Program-made: the position numbers and the translations under genes
From: Planctomycetia bacterium
GTDB taxonomy: Bacteria > Planctomycetota > Phycisphaerae > UBA1845 > Fen-1342
Direction: 5' to 3'
Assembly (NCBI GenBank): GCA_015709575.1
Contig: CP054190.1
Location: forward strand, 2,540,616 to 2,604,615
Length of the DNA stretch: 64,000 bases
Part shown: one piece after another, positions 18,701 to 26,828 of the stretch
Layout: every line of letters starts with the position of its first letter
Numbering within the stretch: position 1 is the stretch's first letter
Notes under the pieces: generated by a model
Told to the model about the DNA's origin: nothing
The model's input: the letters and a program-made list of their open reading frames with translations, nothing else
Database searches by the model: none

Positions 18701-19278
18701 AGGCGGTGCTGCCATTCCGGGGCGCCGAAAAGCGTCGCGCCGGTCTGAACGCGCGCAACGGTCAGGTTCGTGCCCTGCACGAACGGGCCGCCGATCGACG
18801 CACCGGGAGTGTTTCCGGCGTCGGCGAAGTACTGAAGCGTGATGTTATCGTTGCCGTCGGTGCTTCCCGGCGTGTACAGACCCAGCACGCAGATGCTCGT
18901 GATGTTAATCGCCGAGCCGCCCGTGCGAAGATCCTCGTGCATGCGGAACCCGCCGGCGCGACCGGTCGAGCTGTAGCCGTTGGCCGCATCCGGATCCTGG
19001 CAGTTCGGCTGGCCGGGGCCGACCGGGCACGGGCTGATGAACTCGGCAATCCCGCCCTGCGGAGCCGGCGTGTAGGTCGGGTTCTCGCCAAACTGCGTGA
19101 CGAGATCCTCGACCACGTCCACGTCCGGGGCGAGCTTATGCTCTGACCCGCCCGAACCGGCGATCTGCTGCGGATGGGCCATCACGCCCGCCGCTGTCTG
19201 CTTCGTGGCGTCCGAGGCTTGTGCCGTGAGACACAGCCCCAGCGCCGCTCCTGTGATCAAACACAGTACGCGCTTCAT
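15706..19278 (-). CDS. Large exported mosaic: four Cys/Trp repeats, P-type domain, dockerin-like tail
   Basis: A 1190-residue secreted protein with a signal peptide (MKRVLCLITGAALGLCLTA). Four related modules of about 180 residues follow; each has IC(W/V)(W/L)GxY near its start (about residues 129, 321, 498, 683), then YYNHNP-like, GTHAxV, CYWVEI and W-F-W-E motifs and ends with AFC-x-(I/V). Module 1 is the most divergent. Next comes a P/proprotein-convertase-like domain (about 880-1015, LLITHTWQGDIIAELTGP ... GNWTLNVSDNEA). It is interleaved with small Cys-rich units (CCLPNGDC, CCFGDGSC, CCFSNGLC) and ends with two dockerin-like EF-hands with NNFDIDPFV. No catalytic domain is evident; likely a surface, adhesive or matrix protein. 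The ATG at 19278 has AAGGGA upstream; the longer frame is unsupported. Confidence 0.85.
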   Translation of the reverse strand: MKRVLCLITGAALGLCLTAQASDATKQTAAGVMAHPQQIAGSGGSEHKLAPDVDVVEDLVTQFGENPTYTPAPQGGIAEFISPCPVGPGQPNCQDPDAANGYSSTGRAGGFRMHEDLRTGGSAINITSICVLGLYTPGSTDGNDNITLQYFADAGNTPGASIGGPFVQGTNLTVARVQTGATLFGAPEWQHRLTHASVNIGANTCYWVRIVNDARTATNANRTWFWETSSGGNNRCISQSVNSGAFNIVTGDDLAICVEGVASLGDANSCVQLLSACPGGTQTGVRCTPQDLSNAINSTTGVFTTQDNFTVDVNGAITNICWWGAYQGCTPNPPTDGFTVTYYNHNPAINGPGTILGGPFTGAGLTVTRVQTGGVIAGVVNEFSYSGTHAAVNVTAGTCYWVEIRNTLPAGCNWFWELGFDDGRCYVNAAPDTSDLAFCINVDRRSTSDGCVALGDLCAQDPGNCHGVDPSNALGSSPTAAIADDFRSDADGGDIEEICWWGGYQDAQGGGCGGNPTDNFIITYYNHNPATGLPGTILAGPFTQGSSLTVQRQATGDLIAGIVNEFNYVGTHAPVALAPDTCYWVEITNSVTACTWFWEFGFGGNGRSVAGGLVENNDFAFCVDAGMNGNDEGQCVAQPTDLCNESAGNCQARNIDNAAASSGATATADDFTPASNGNVTKICWWGAYVGCAGPDDFQVTYYNQGLDGGPGGQIAQFSQSGSTLSVTGPAASGDTIAGALVGLGWVGTHAAVPVVAGQCYWVEVKNLGVPGTCGWFWQDGEPTTGRIAQNDGVDWTLFEGNQAFCLNIALGDASTCVRAEGGCCLPNGDCIITTSAACGDQGGNYLGDDSNCGIIIATSAPGVAIPDGSTAGLDDVITIGAAEAVTIDEVLVGLLITHTWQGDIIAELTGPNAAVVTLLDRPGFPESTFGFSADNYGNPGTGTFMLFDDLAASTYDVPAVTAPGIANPTGAWRANTGLLSAYAGISSLGNWTLNVSDNEAADTGTLNAWRLIFLGTNPCPAAEACCFGDGSCLELTVAACNTAGGTPQGANSDCDPNPCATANPGSCCFSNGLCNVQLAADCTVAGGIAGAPGSGCSPNPCPCKLGDANCDGVRNNFDIDPFVLIVVNNNDASPPAGFPAPPFPAGATAQDCWDRRACTADNDCNGVVNNFDIDPFVACVVAGDDPCVCP

Positions 19279-20062
19279 CTTCACATCCCTTTCGCAAGAG
19301 CCAAACTGAAATGTACGCTTGTGCCTATCCGAGCGGCCTGCCAGACGCCGAACGATGCCCGGTGCATCGCCCGCACCCCTCCGCCACGAGCACTCCCAGG
19401 TTGTGCTCCTCGGCGGTTCGATGTGCCTTGCAGTACCGCTGCTACTCCGCTGCAACGCGGGCAGACCGCACACGGAAACCGTGCCGGCTGACCGCAACGG
19501 GCCGAATTTTCGAGGGGAGCTTCTTCCCCAGCGCGCAGCGCTGACAGCCATCCCATCCGCGCAGCTTCCTCGGCCTCGCCTCAGTATCTGCCCGCCGCTA
19601 TGCAATGTCAAGAATTATCATCTTTCGCGTACTTTCGTCCGGGCTGAACCCCCCGTTAACCACGGCAAAATCCGACACTTATCGGCCTTGCTCGACAAAC
19701 GCGAAAACTCGCCGAGGGCGGAAACCCGAGAAGGCCGGCGACCGGCCCGGGCGCACTACCTGCAATTTTGGGACGACATTTGTGGGGGTTTACTCGCGCG
19801 AGGCCGGCCCCCCATCTGCGTGGGCGTGACAACTGGAATTGAGGTTGATGGCAGCGATCAGGCTCGTCATTGCTGAGCGGGCGGGAATCCAGGTCCTCCC
19901 GAACCCCCAGTAACGCAATCAGCCGACACGCGTTTCCTTTCGCGTTCCGACGCCCGCCGCAACCCGGGATGGACAACCCGAGACGACCCGCCGTACACTC
20001 GCCCGCCCTATCCATCTGCCCGCGCCAGAAGAAGCCGGCACCATCGGCGAGGAGCCCGAGCG
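19279..20062. other. Long divergent intergenic region
   Basis: 784 bases between the divergent mosaic-protein gene and glpX. Open frames here have no recognisable protein features, so I call none. The stretch around 19600-19680 is AT-richer than its surroundings. A TACATT hexamer on the minus strand (19315-19310) could serve the mosaic gene and a TGGACA/TACACT pair (19970-19999) glpX. A 6-bp hairpin at 19733-19747 has no T-run. Confidence 0.4.
19970..19999 (+). promoter_or_regulatory. Putative sigma70-type promoter of glpX
   Basis: TGGACA at 19970-19975 (5 of 6 bases of TTGACA) and TACACT at 19994-19999, 18 bp apart; the glpX ATG is at 20063, leaving a leader of about 57 nt. Confidence 0.5.
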
Positions 20063-21124
20063 ATGCAGAATGACGTCAGCATCCCCAGTGGCGAGCTTGA
20101 ACTCGAAAAGCTGCTGGGACTCGACCTGATCCGTGCCTGCGAAGCCGCGGCGCTGAACACCTTCCGCTGGATCGGCAAGGGCGAAAAGGAATCGGCCGAC
20201 GCCGCCGCCACGGACGCCATCCGCGGGATGCTCAACACGATGGACATGTGTGCCACCTGCTCGATCGGCGAAGGGATCAAGGACAAGGCCCCCGGCATCT
20301 TTGTCGGCGAGAAGCTGGGCCTCTGGCGCGACGGCTCGGCCTATGTCTCCATCGCCCTCGACCCGATTGACGGCACCACGCTCACCTCCAAGGGCCTCGC
20401 CGGAGCGCTGAGCGTGATCGCCGCCGCCACCACCAACGGCCCGGGCGAACGCGCCCTGGCCGCTGTGCCCAGCGTTTACATGGAGAAAATCGCCGTCGGG
20501 CCGCGCGTCCGCGAGGGAACGGGCACCATCCGGCTCGGCGCCCCGGTCGATCAGAACCTCGAGCTGATCGCGCTCAAGCTCGGCAAGCGCGTCCGTGACC
20601 TCGTTGTGTGCGTGCTGGATCGTCCGCGCCACGATGCGCTGGTGCGCGACATTCGGCGCACCGGCGCGGCCATTCGCATGATCGGTGATGGCGACGTTGC
20701 CGGCGCAATTGCCCCCTCCATGCCCGAGAGCGGCGTCGATGTGTACATGGGCATCGGCGGCTCGCCGGAAGCGGTACTCGCCGCCGCCGCCATCAAGTGC
20801 CTGGGCGGTGAGATCCAGGCCCGCATCTGGCCGCGGGATGACGCCGAGCTGAAGTCGCTCGCCGCGGCCGGCTACGTCGGCGAATCGCTCCGCAAGACGT
20901 ACACGACCGAGGACATGGCCCGCGGAGATGGGATTGTCTTCGCGGCAACGGGGATTACGGATAACGCCATGCTGCGCGGCGTGACCGTCAGCGGGCACAC
21001 GGCGTCGACTCATTCGATCGTGATGCGCGCCCGCTCCCGAACGGTGCGCTATGTGCGCGCGTTCCACGACCTGACCCGCAAGACCATCCGGCTGGGGAGC
21101 GAAGCCGGCGACCAGCCGGTCTGA
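20063..21124 (+). CDS. glpX: Class II fructose-1,6-bisphosphatase GlpX
   Basis: A 353-residue GlpX-type enzyme that hydrolyses fructose 1,6-bisphosphate to fructose 6-phosphate in gluconeogenesis. Visible marks are the N-terminal ATDAIRGMLNTM, the GEGIKDKAP segment, the metal-binding DPIDGTT (residues 100-106), and IGGSPEAVLAAAAIKCLGG and FAATGITD downstream. Some GlpX-family enzymes also act on sedoheptulose 1,7-bisphosphate. GGCGAGGAG lies upstream of the ATG. Length is about normal for the family (roughly 320-350). It is transcribed alone; the next gene begins 196 bases later. Confidence 0.95.
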   Translation: MQNDVSIPSGELELEKLLGLDLIRACEAAALNTFRWIGKGEKESADAAATDAIRGMLNTMDMCATCSIGEGIKDKAPGIFVGEKLGLWRDGSAYVSIALDPIDGTTLTSKGLAGALSVIAAATTNGPGERALAAVPSVYMEKIAVGPRVREGTGTIRLGAPVDQNLELIALKLGKRVRDLVVCVLDRPRHDALVRDIRRTGAAIRMIGDGDVAGAIAPSMPESGVDVYMGIGGSPEAVLAAAAIKCLGGEIQARIWPRDDAELKSLAAAGYVGESLRKTYTTEDMARGDGIVFAATGITDNAMLRGVTVSGHTASTHSIVMRARSRTVRYVRAFHDLTRKTIRLGSEAGDQPV

Positions 21125-21320
21125 TTCAGGCGTACTTGCAGTACGCCGCATGCGCAGGTTCCTTCGGAGCGCCGCCCGCGCGCTGCGCCGCCCCTTCCGC
21201 CGCCCACCCCCCGCTGCTACGCTCCCACCAGCGCGCGATTGCTCGCGGGATAATGGCAGACCGTCCACACGGTCGGCCCGCAGCAGCACCGCGAACCATC
21301 ACGCGTGATGGAGCCGCCGC

Positions 21321-22925
21321 ATGGCCCGCCGCTGGTACACCCGTCGCGATTTCGTCCGCGTCCTCTCGGCCAGCGCCGCCGGAACATGGCTGATCGGCTG
21401 CCAATCCCCGCAGCGCAGCGAACGCGGCCCATCGGCGCAGACCCCGCCCGCTCCCGACGACGATCTGCCGGTCGGCAACGACTGGGACACGCTCTCCGAA
21501 GTCGCCCTGCTGCGCATTCGCCGCGCCGGCTGCGAGTACGGCGACATCCGCATCATCGAGTCCGGCGTGCAGTCCATCCGCGGCCAGGATCGCCGCATCG
21601 CCGCAATCAGCGACCGCCGCAGCAGCGGTCTGGGAGTCCGGGTGCTCTGCAACGGCGCTTGGGGCTTCGCGGCCAGCGCCGTCACCACCGCCGCCGAGGC
21701 CCGGCACGTCGCCGACCTGGCAATCGAAGTGGCGCGCGGGTCAGCGCTGCTCAGCACCGAACGCATCCGCCTGGCCGAGGAGCCCGTCAGCCGGGCCGAG
21801 TACGCCACTGCTTACGAAATCGACCCGTTCAACGTGCCGCTGGCGGAGCGGACGCGGCTGCTGCTCGACCTGATGGAGCGCGTCCAGGGGGTCCCGGGAA
21901 TCGCTCGCAGCAGCGCCAGCCTGTGGGCGGCGCGCGACGTGAAGTATTTCGCCTCGACCGAAGGCACGCGCCTGCGGCTCAACCTGCTGGCCGTACACGG
22001 CGGATTCAGCGCCACGGCGCTCGCCGACGGGCGCTTCGCCTCCCGGAGCTTCAGCGTCCCCTACCTCCGAACGGGGTACGAGCACGTCCGCGACGGCGGC
22101 CTGCTGGAGTCGGCCCAGCGCATCGCGGAAGAGGCTGTCGAGAAAGTCAGCGCGCCGGCGGTGGAGCCGGGGCGCTACGACCTGCTGCTCGACCCGCAAC
22201 ACCTCTCTCTGACGATTCACGAGTCCTGCGGCCACGCGACCGAACTGGATCGCGCGCTGGGGCACGAGGCGAACTACGCCGGTACCAGCTTCCTCACGCC
22301 CGAAAAGCTCAACACCTTCCGATACGGCTCGAGACACGTAACCCTGATCGCCGACAACACCGAGGAGGGCACGCTCGCGGCGACCGGCTTCGACGACGAG
22401 GGCGTGGCCGGACAGCAGTGGCCGATTGTCGAGGAGGGCCGCTTCGTCGGCTTCAGCACCAGCCGCGAATTCGCCGCGGCTGCGGGTGAGTCGCGCTCGC
22501 GTGGCTCGTGCCGCGCCGACAGTTGGTCCAGCATCCCGATCGTGCGAATTCCCAACATCGGCCTGGCCCCGGGCAACGGCCGCCTCGACGACATGATCGC
22601 CGACATCCGCCGCGGCATACTCATCGAGGGGCATGGCTCTTTCTCCATCGATCAGAAGCGCTACAACTTTCAGTTCGGCGGCGATGCGTTCTGGCTGATT
22701 GAGCACGGCCGCCGCTCTCACATGCTTCGGGACGTGATTTACACCGACATCACTCCCGAATTCTGGAATCGCTGCGACGCCGTCGCCGACGCCTCGCACC
22801 GCCAGCGCTGGGGATTCATCAACTGCGGCAAGGGACAGCCCGGCCAAAGCGGCTGGATGTCGCATCCCGCCGCTCACGCGCGCTTCCGCGACGTAGCGGT
22901 CATCCGCGGATCCACGGCGGGCTGA
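21321..22925 (+). CDS. Exported TldD-family metalloprotease, Tat lipoprotein
   Basis: A 534-residue TldD/PmbA-family protein. The zinc motif HESCGH (HExxxH, residues 300-305) is intact, as are DEGVAGQQWPIVEEG and NIGLAPG further on. TldD normally pairs with TldE (PmbA) in the cytosol to degrade unfolded peptides or mature microcins. Here the N-terminus is a twin-arginine signal (TRRDFVRVL, residues 7-15) followed by a lipobox LIGC (Cys27), so the protein is probably exported and lipid-anchored. No tldE partner is adjacent. GATGGAG lies upstream of the ATG. It converges on the glycosyltransferase with a 70-base gap. Confidence 0.87.
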   Translation: MARRWYTRRDFVRVLSASAAGTWLIGCQSPQRSERGPSAQTPPAPDDDLPVGNDWDTLSEVALLRIRRAGCEYGDIRIIESGVQSIRGQDRRIAAISDRRSSGLGVRVLCNGAWGFAASAVTTAAEARHVADLAIEVARGSALLSTERIRLAEEPVSRAEYATAYEIDPFNVPLAERTRLLLDLMERVQGVPGIARSSASLWAARDVKYFASTEGTRLRLNLLAVHGGFSATALADGRFASRSFSVPYLRTGYEHVRDGGLLESAQRIAEEAVEKVSAPAVEPGRYDLLLDPQHLSLTIHESCGHATELDRALGHEANYAGTSFLTPEKLNTFRYGSRHVTLIADNTEEGTLAATGFDDEGVAGQQWPIVEEGRFVGFSTSREFAAAAGESRSRGSCRADSWSSIPIVRIPNIGLAPGNGRLDDMIADIRRGILIEGHGSFSIDQKRYNFQFGGDAFWLIEHGRRSHMLRDVIYTDITPEFWNRCDAVADASHRQRWGFINCGKGQPGQSGWMSHPAAHARFRDVAVIRGSTAG

Positions 22926-22995
22926 ATTTTCGCCGTCGCTCGCGCCGGACCGCGCTTACTCGTGCTCAGCCGCCCGGCCCCTTCGCAAACCCCCG

Positions 22996-24702
22996 TCAAT
23001 CCGCGCTCGCCGGCGTCACCATCACCACTCGAACCGGCTCGAACGCCTGCCGCCGATCATCCGGCGGCGGAGTGAATCGCGCCGCCTCTTGCATCACCCC
23101 GGGAAACGTGCGCCCCAGCGCCGCTGCGAAGTCATCAAACGCCGATCCGTAGCGAATACGGGACTGCTGCCCGCGATAGCTGTCGCGCCCCGGGTTGTAG
23201 ATCAGCCACAGTCGCGATTCCGGGCGCATCGCGGCACGCACCGCCTGCAGCGCCGCCGCGCCGGCGTTCGGATCCTCGATGCGATCGGCGAACGTGCGGT
23301 AATTGACGATTTCAACGCGCTTTGTCGCCGGAAAGCAGATCTGCGCCTGCGGCCCATGGAAGTACCAGTTCAGCGCCGGCGCATACAGCTCGGGATAGAG
23401 AACAATGACGTCCTGCGGCCGCGCCTCGCGATCCAGCAGCGATGCCACCTCGCGCATCGGGCTGGGGCGGTAACTCTGGACAAAGAACATGCCGAACCCG
23501 CCGCCGGCGAGGACTGGAATCGCACCGACCGCAGCCGCCAGCCCCCAGCTGGCCCACAGCGCAACCATGCGCGGCAACGCGCCGGAAAGTACTACAAAAA
23601 TCACCCCGACCGCCGCCGGTGCGCAAACCAGCGCATACCGGTCGTAGTACAACACACGCGACGGCGGTGTGAGCGAGCAAACGAGGTGCGGGATCAATCC
23701 AGCGCCCAGCAGCACCATCGCCGCCGCACCGAGCCGAACGTTTCGCCGCCCCAGGATCAATGCCGTGGCGCCTGCTACACCGGAGAGCAGCAGCACCGCG
23801 ATGGACGTCGTTGGGTGACTGAACCAACACAGGCTCGACCGCCTGAGCATATCGATCACAGCGGACTTCGGCGGAAGATGGTCCATCGTGCGGGACGCCG
23901 CCTGGTCGACCGCCGAGACCAGCCAGGGTAGCCACAGCACCACGGCGGCGGCGTGCGCAGATAGGCTCCACCAGAACGCGTCGTGGATGCGCTTATCGCG
24001 CCAATACGAGATCGCACCGACGATCCCGACACACAGCGCCAATGCGGTCCAGAGCAGTACGGACCAGAGATGCGTATACACCAGTCCGGCCAGGCAGAGG
24101 CACAGCAGCACCGCCGGACCGATCCGAAGCCGCATCACGCCGGAAGGACGATTCGGCTCCCGCACCCCCAGCCTGGGAGCTGTCGCCGGGCCACCCTCGA
24201 CCGGAGCGCCGACCGGCAACAATCTCAACTGAGCGCCCAGCGCGCCGACAGTGATCAGCATCAGCAGCGAATATGGACTGACCTGCTGACTGATCAGCAC
24301 GAACCCAGGCATGACTGCGAGCACGGCCGCAGCCGCCAGCGCGGCGGGTCCCGCCAGTGGACGCAGTGCCCACGCCATCGCGCCGGCGGCCAGCCCGCCG
24401 AGCAGCGCCGGCAGCGCCCGCAGCGCCGCCTCGCTTGTTCCGGCCAGCTTCGACCAGGCTCCTAGCAGCAGGTAGAACAACGGGGCATGCACGTCGTCGC
24501 GAAGTGCGCGCAGCAGATCGCCCGCAGCAAGCTGAGACCAGAACGCCGCCGTGGCTTCATCGCGCCACAGCCCGGCCTCGCCGATGCGGTGGAAGCGCAG
24601 TACCACACCTGCCGCGGCGATAAGCGCAGCGCATGCCACGAACGACCACCGACCCATCGCGGTCGCTGGGCGACCGAGGGCCGGGACCGAAGGCCCGGTC
24701 AC
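22996..24702 (-). CDS. GT-C type membrane glycosyltransferase (ArnT/PMT-like)
   Basis: A 568-residue polytopic membrane protein. The first helix is followed by RFHRIGEAGLWRDEATAAFW, with the acidic residue typical of the first external loop of GT39/GT83 enzymes, and then HAPLFYLLLGAW. Around ten more hydrophobic segments follow, and a soluble C-terminal part (about residues 410-568) includes VIVLYPELYAPALNWYF. Such enzymes transfer sugars from lipid-linked donors to proteins or lipids on the outer face of the inner membrane. Acceptor and sugar are unknown. The GTG at 24702 with AGGGAG upstream is taken as start. No neighbouring glycan genes. Confidence 0.8.
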   Translation of the reverse strand: MTGPSVPALGRPATAMGRWSFVACAALIAAAGVVLRFHRIGEAGLWRDEATAAFWSQLAAGDLLRALRDDVHAPLFYLLLGAWSKLAGTSEAALRALPALLGGLAAGAMAWALRPLAGPAALAAAAVLAVMPGFVLISQQVSPYSLLMLITVGALGAQLRLLPVGAPVEGGPATAPRLGVREPNRPSGVMRLRIGPAVLLCLCLAGLVYTHLWSVLLWTALALCVGIVGAISYWRDKRIHDAFWWSLSAHAAAVVLWLPWLVSAVDQAASRTMDHLPPKSAVIDMLRRSSLCWFSHPTTSIAVLLLSGVAGATALILGRRNVRLGAAAMVLLGAGLIPHLVCSLTPPSRVLYYDRYALVCAPAAVGVIFVVLSGALPRMVALWASWGLAAAVGAIPVLAGGGFGMFFVQSYRPSPMREVASLLDREARPQDVIVLYPELYAPALNWYFHGPQAQICFPATKRVEIVNYRTFADRIEDPNAGAAALQAVRAAMRPESRLWLIYNPGRDSYRGQQSRIRYGSAFDDFAAALGRTFPGVMQEAARFTPPPDDRRQAFEPVRVVMVTPASAD

Positions 24703-25002
24703 GGAGATACTCCCTACGCAGTCTTAACAAACGACATGTCGGACGGGAACCAATTTACCGCAGCCGGAGCGCCCACGTCCAGCGGGCATACGCCGAGGTC
24801 GCCGTGGATTGAATCTGCCACCTGCCCCCTGGCTGGCGGGAGGTGATCCTGAGTCATGCATCCGCGCGCACGAACTCGAAGCGAGGGCGCTGTTGACTCC
24901 GCGCCCGGGCGCATGCAGCGCGTCGATGCTTTCACCACTGCCAACACTGGCAGCGCGCGGCGCAACATGCAACAATCTCCCCGGTAGGGAGCCGAAATCC
25001 GC
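24703..25002. other. Divergent intergenic region
   Basis: 300 bases between the glycosyltransferase and ldhA. No gene is evident. It should carry both promoters, but no convincing -35/-10 pair is seen; the ldhA Shine-Dalgarno GGTAGGGAG lies just inside the right end. Confidence 0.4.
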
Positions 25003-26028
25003 ATGAAAATCGTTTTCTTCAGCACGCGCGCTTTCGAGCGCACCTCGTTTCCCGCGGCCAACGCCGCCCATGGCCACTCCCTCGAGTTCCTCTCCGAGGG
25101 GCTGTCACCGGCGACGGCCATCCTCGCGCGCGGGGCCGGGTGCGCCTGCCTGAGCGTCGGTGATCATGCCGGACAGGATGGGCTTGCCGCGCTGCGGGAG
25201 GTGGGCGTTCGATTGATCGCGCTGCGCTCAGCCGGGTTCAATCACGTGGACCTTGATGCCGCGGAAAGGCTGGGACTGACCGTCGCGCGCGTCCCGGCAT
25301 ACTCACCGCACTCCGTGGCCGAACATGCACTAGCGCTGTTGATGACACTCAACCGCAAGATCCACCGCGCGTACAACCGCATCCGCGAGCAGAACTTTTC
25401 GCTCGAAGGGCTGATGGGCTTCGACCTGCACGGCAAGACCGTCGGCGTCGTCGGAACCGGGCAGATCGGTGAGGCCTTCATCCGCATCATGCTCGGAATG
25501 GGATGCCGCGTGCTCGCATCGGATCCGTATCAGAACCCGCGCTGCGTCGAGTTGGGCGTGCGCTACGTTCCTACGGCCGGGCTGTGGCCGGCCTGCGACG
25601 TGATATCGCTGAACTGCCCGCTGACCCCGCAGACGCGGCACCTGGTCAGCGATGCGGCACTCGCGACGATCAAACCGGGCGCCGTGCTGATCAACACCAG
25701 TCGCGGCGCGGTCGTGGACACGGTCGCCGTCATCGCTGCGCTCAAGTCCGGGCGGCTGGGCGGACTGGCGATCGACGTATATGAGGAAGAGGGCGACCTG
25801 TTCTATCGCGACCTCTCCGGCGAGATCCTCCAGGACGACGTGTTTGTGCGGCTGATGACCTTTCCGAATGTGCTGATCACCGGGCATCAGGGCTTCTTCA
25901 CGCGCGAAGCAGTGGCTGCGATTGCCGAGACGACGCTCGATAACGCCACCCGCTTCGAGCGCGGCACAATCCCGTCCGAAAACCTCGTGTCCATCAGCCA
26001 CGTCGTCAGCAGCTCTTCCAACGCCTAG
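25003..26028 (+). CDS. ldhA: D-lactate dehydrogenase (2-hydroxyacid dehydrogenase family)
   Basis: A 341-residue NAD-dependent D-2-hydroxyacid dehydrogenase. The Rossmann motif is GVVGTGQIGEAF, substrate Arg is in LINTSRGAVVDT, the catalytic Glu follows in DVYEEEGDLFYRDLSGE, and the catalytic His in LITGHQGFFTREA. The DVYEEE and GHQGFFT context is that of fermentative D-lactate dehydrogenase (pyruvate to D-lactate) rather than of phosphoglycerate dehydrogenase. GGTAGGGAG precedes the ATG. The gene stands alone between two intergenic regions. Confidence 0.9.
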   Translation: MKIVFFSTRAFERTSFPAANAAHGHSLEFLSEGLSPATAILARGAGCACLSVGDHAGQDGLAALREVGVRLIALRSAGFNHVDLDAAERLGLTVARVPAYSPHSVAEHALALLMTLNRKIHRAYNRIREQNFSLEGLMGFDLHGKTVGVVGTGQIGEAFIRIMLGMGCRVLASDPYQNPRCVELGVRYVPTAGLWPACDVISLNCPLTPQTRHLVSDAALATIKPGAVLINTSRGAVVDTVAVIAALKSGRLGGLAIDVYEEEGDLFYRDLSGEILQDDVFVRLMTFPNVLITGHQGFFTREAVAAIAETTLDNATRFERGTIPSENLVSISHVVSSSSNA

Positions 26029-26269
26029 CGCCTCCGATCGACGACACCGCGCGTACTCACGCGCCGTCCCACCCGCGATGATCGCAGCTCCGCGGTCCCG
26101 GTGCGCCCACCCAACCCAACCGTTTCCGCCGGCAACATGCGGGGGCGCGGCCCGCGCGGAGGTCTCTCCGCTCTCGCGATCCTGGCGATGCGCCGAGATG
26201 TGAGCCTGGACGGATTGCTACGAAATCTTCGCCTGATACGGAAAAATCCCGCTGTTCCGAAAAAAGCCA

Positions 26270-26298
26270 TTGCATCAGGTGGGGATGAGTGGTAGATT
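26270..26298 (+). promoter_or_regulatory. Putative mraZ promoter
   Basis: TTGCAT at 26270-26275 and TAGATT at 26293-26298 are exactly 17 bp apart. The predicted start of transcription is near 26305, giving a 44-nt leader with GGAAG 7 bases before the ATG. Confidence 0.5.
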
Positions 26299-26325
26299 GT
26301 CCCTATTGAAATGAGCTGAGTGGGT
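26280..26325 (+). promoter_or_regulatory. Putative MraZ operator (TGGGN boxes)
   Basis: TGGGG at 26280, TGGTA at 26290 and TGGGT at 26321. The first two are 10 bp apart (a 5-base box plus a 5-base gap), the arrangement reported for MraZ binding in E. coli; the third is about three helical turns downstream. The first two lie between and over the -35 and -10, so bound MraZ would block polymerase. Confidence 0.5.
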
Positions 26326-26348
26326 GAACGGACCAACGGAAGTGCTGC

Positions 26349-26828
26349 ATGTTCGTCGGGTCACATGAACTGACCATCGACGCGAAGAACCGGGTCTCCA
26401 TTCCCTTCTCGGTGCGGTCCAAGATGAACACAGACGCCGACGGCCGCGGGTTTTACGTTGTCCCTGGTCGCCGCCCGGGAACGCTTGCGATTCACCCCGA
26501 GAAGCCATTTGAGGCGGCTCGAAAGGCCTTGCCTGCCGCCGATTCGCTCTCCGCAGAGGCGTATGAGTGGCGGCAATGGGAATCGGCGGTGGCGGCGTTC
26601 GTGGATCCGGATGCGCAGGGTCGCATCCTGATTCCAGACCGTTTGCTTCGAAAGGCCGGAATTCGCGGCGAAGTGACGCTGGCCGGCGTCGGCAGCCATC
26701 TGGAGCTGTGGAACCGCGCCGATTACACGGCCTTTGAGGACGGAAAGTGGCCGAGCTACGCGCAGGAGCGTGAAAAGGCCATCAGCGAGATGAACCGACT
26801 GTCGGCCGACCCGGCCCGTCGGACGTGA
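26349..26828 (+). CDS. mraZ: Transcriptional regulator MraZ
   Basis: A 159-residue protein with two SpoVT/AbrB-like swapped-hairpin units: DAKNRVSIPFSVR (residues about 11-23) and DAQGRILIPDRLL (about 93-105), followed by SHLELWNRADY. MraZ forms a ring-shaped oligomer on the nucleoid and represses its own division and wall operon. It is the first gene of the cluster here, but a 463-base gap follows before rsmH, which is unusual. GGAAG lies upstream of the ATG. Confidence 0.93.
   Translation: MFVGSHELTIDAKNRVSIPFSVRSKMNTDADGRGFYVVPGRRPGTLAIHPEKPFEAARKALPAADSLSAEAYEWRQWESAVAAFVDPDAQGRILIPDRLLRKAGIRGEVTLAGVGSHLELWNRADYTAFEDGKWPSYAQEREKAISEMNRLSADPARRT

Larger units (their letters stand above)
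26029..26348. other. Upstream region of the mraZ wall/division cluster
   Basis: 320 bases without a gene. The right end holds the mraZ promoter and MraZ-type boxes (26270-26325); nothing is recognisable in the left 240 bases. Confidence 0.45.

Noticed and set aside
17220..18900. Regularly spaced repeats (about 540-580 bases) that could be mistaken for a repeat array
   Set aside because: They are inside one reading frame and vary at the DNA level; they encode protein modules, not CRISPR or mobile repeats.
15559..19146. Very long open frame on the plus strand opposite the mosaic protein (about 1195 codons)
   Set aside because: It is a GC-rich antisense shadow: Arg/Ala/Val-rich, no domain. The minus-strand frame has signal peptide, repeats and a ribosome site.
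19319..19876. Open frame of 185 codons in the intergenic region before glpX
   Set aside because: No recognisable protein, no ribosome site, Arg/Pro/Leu-rich composition typical of non-coding GC-rich DNA.
24714..25121. Minus-strand open frame overlapping the start of ldhA
   Set aside because: It overlaps the ldhA start, has no domain and no ribosome site.
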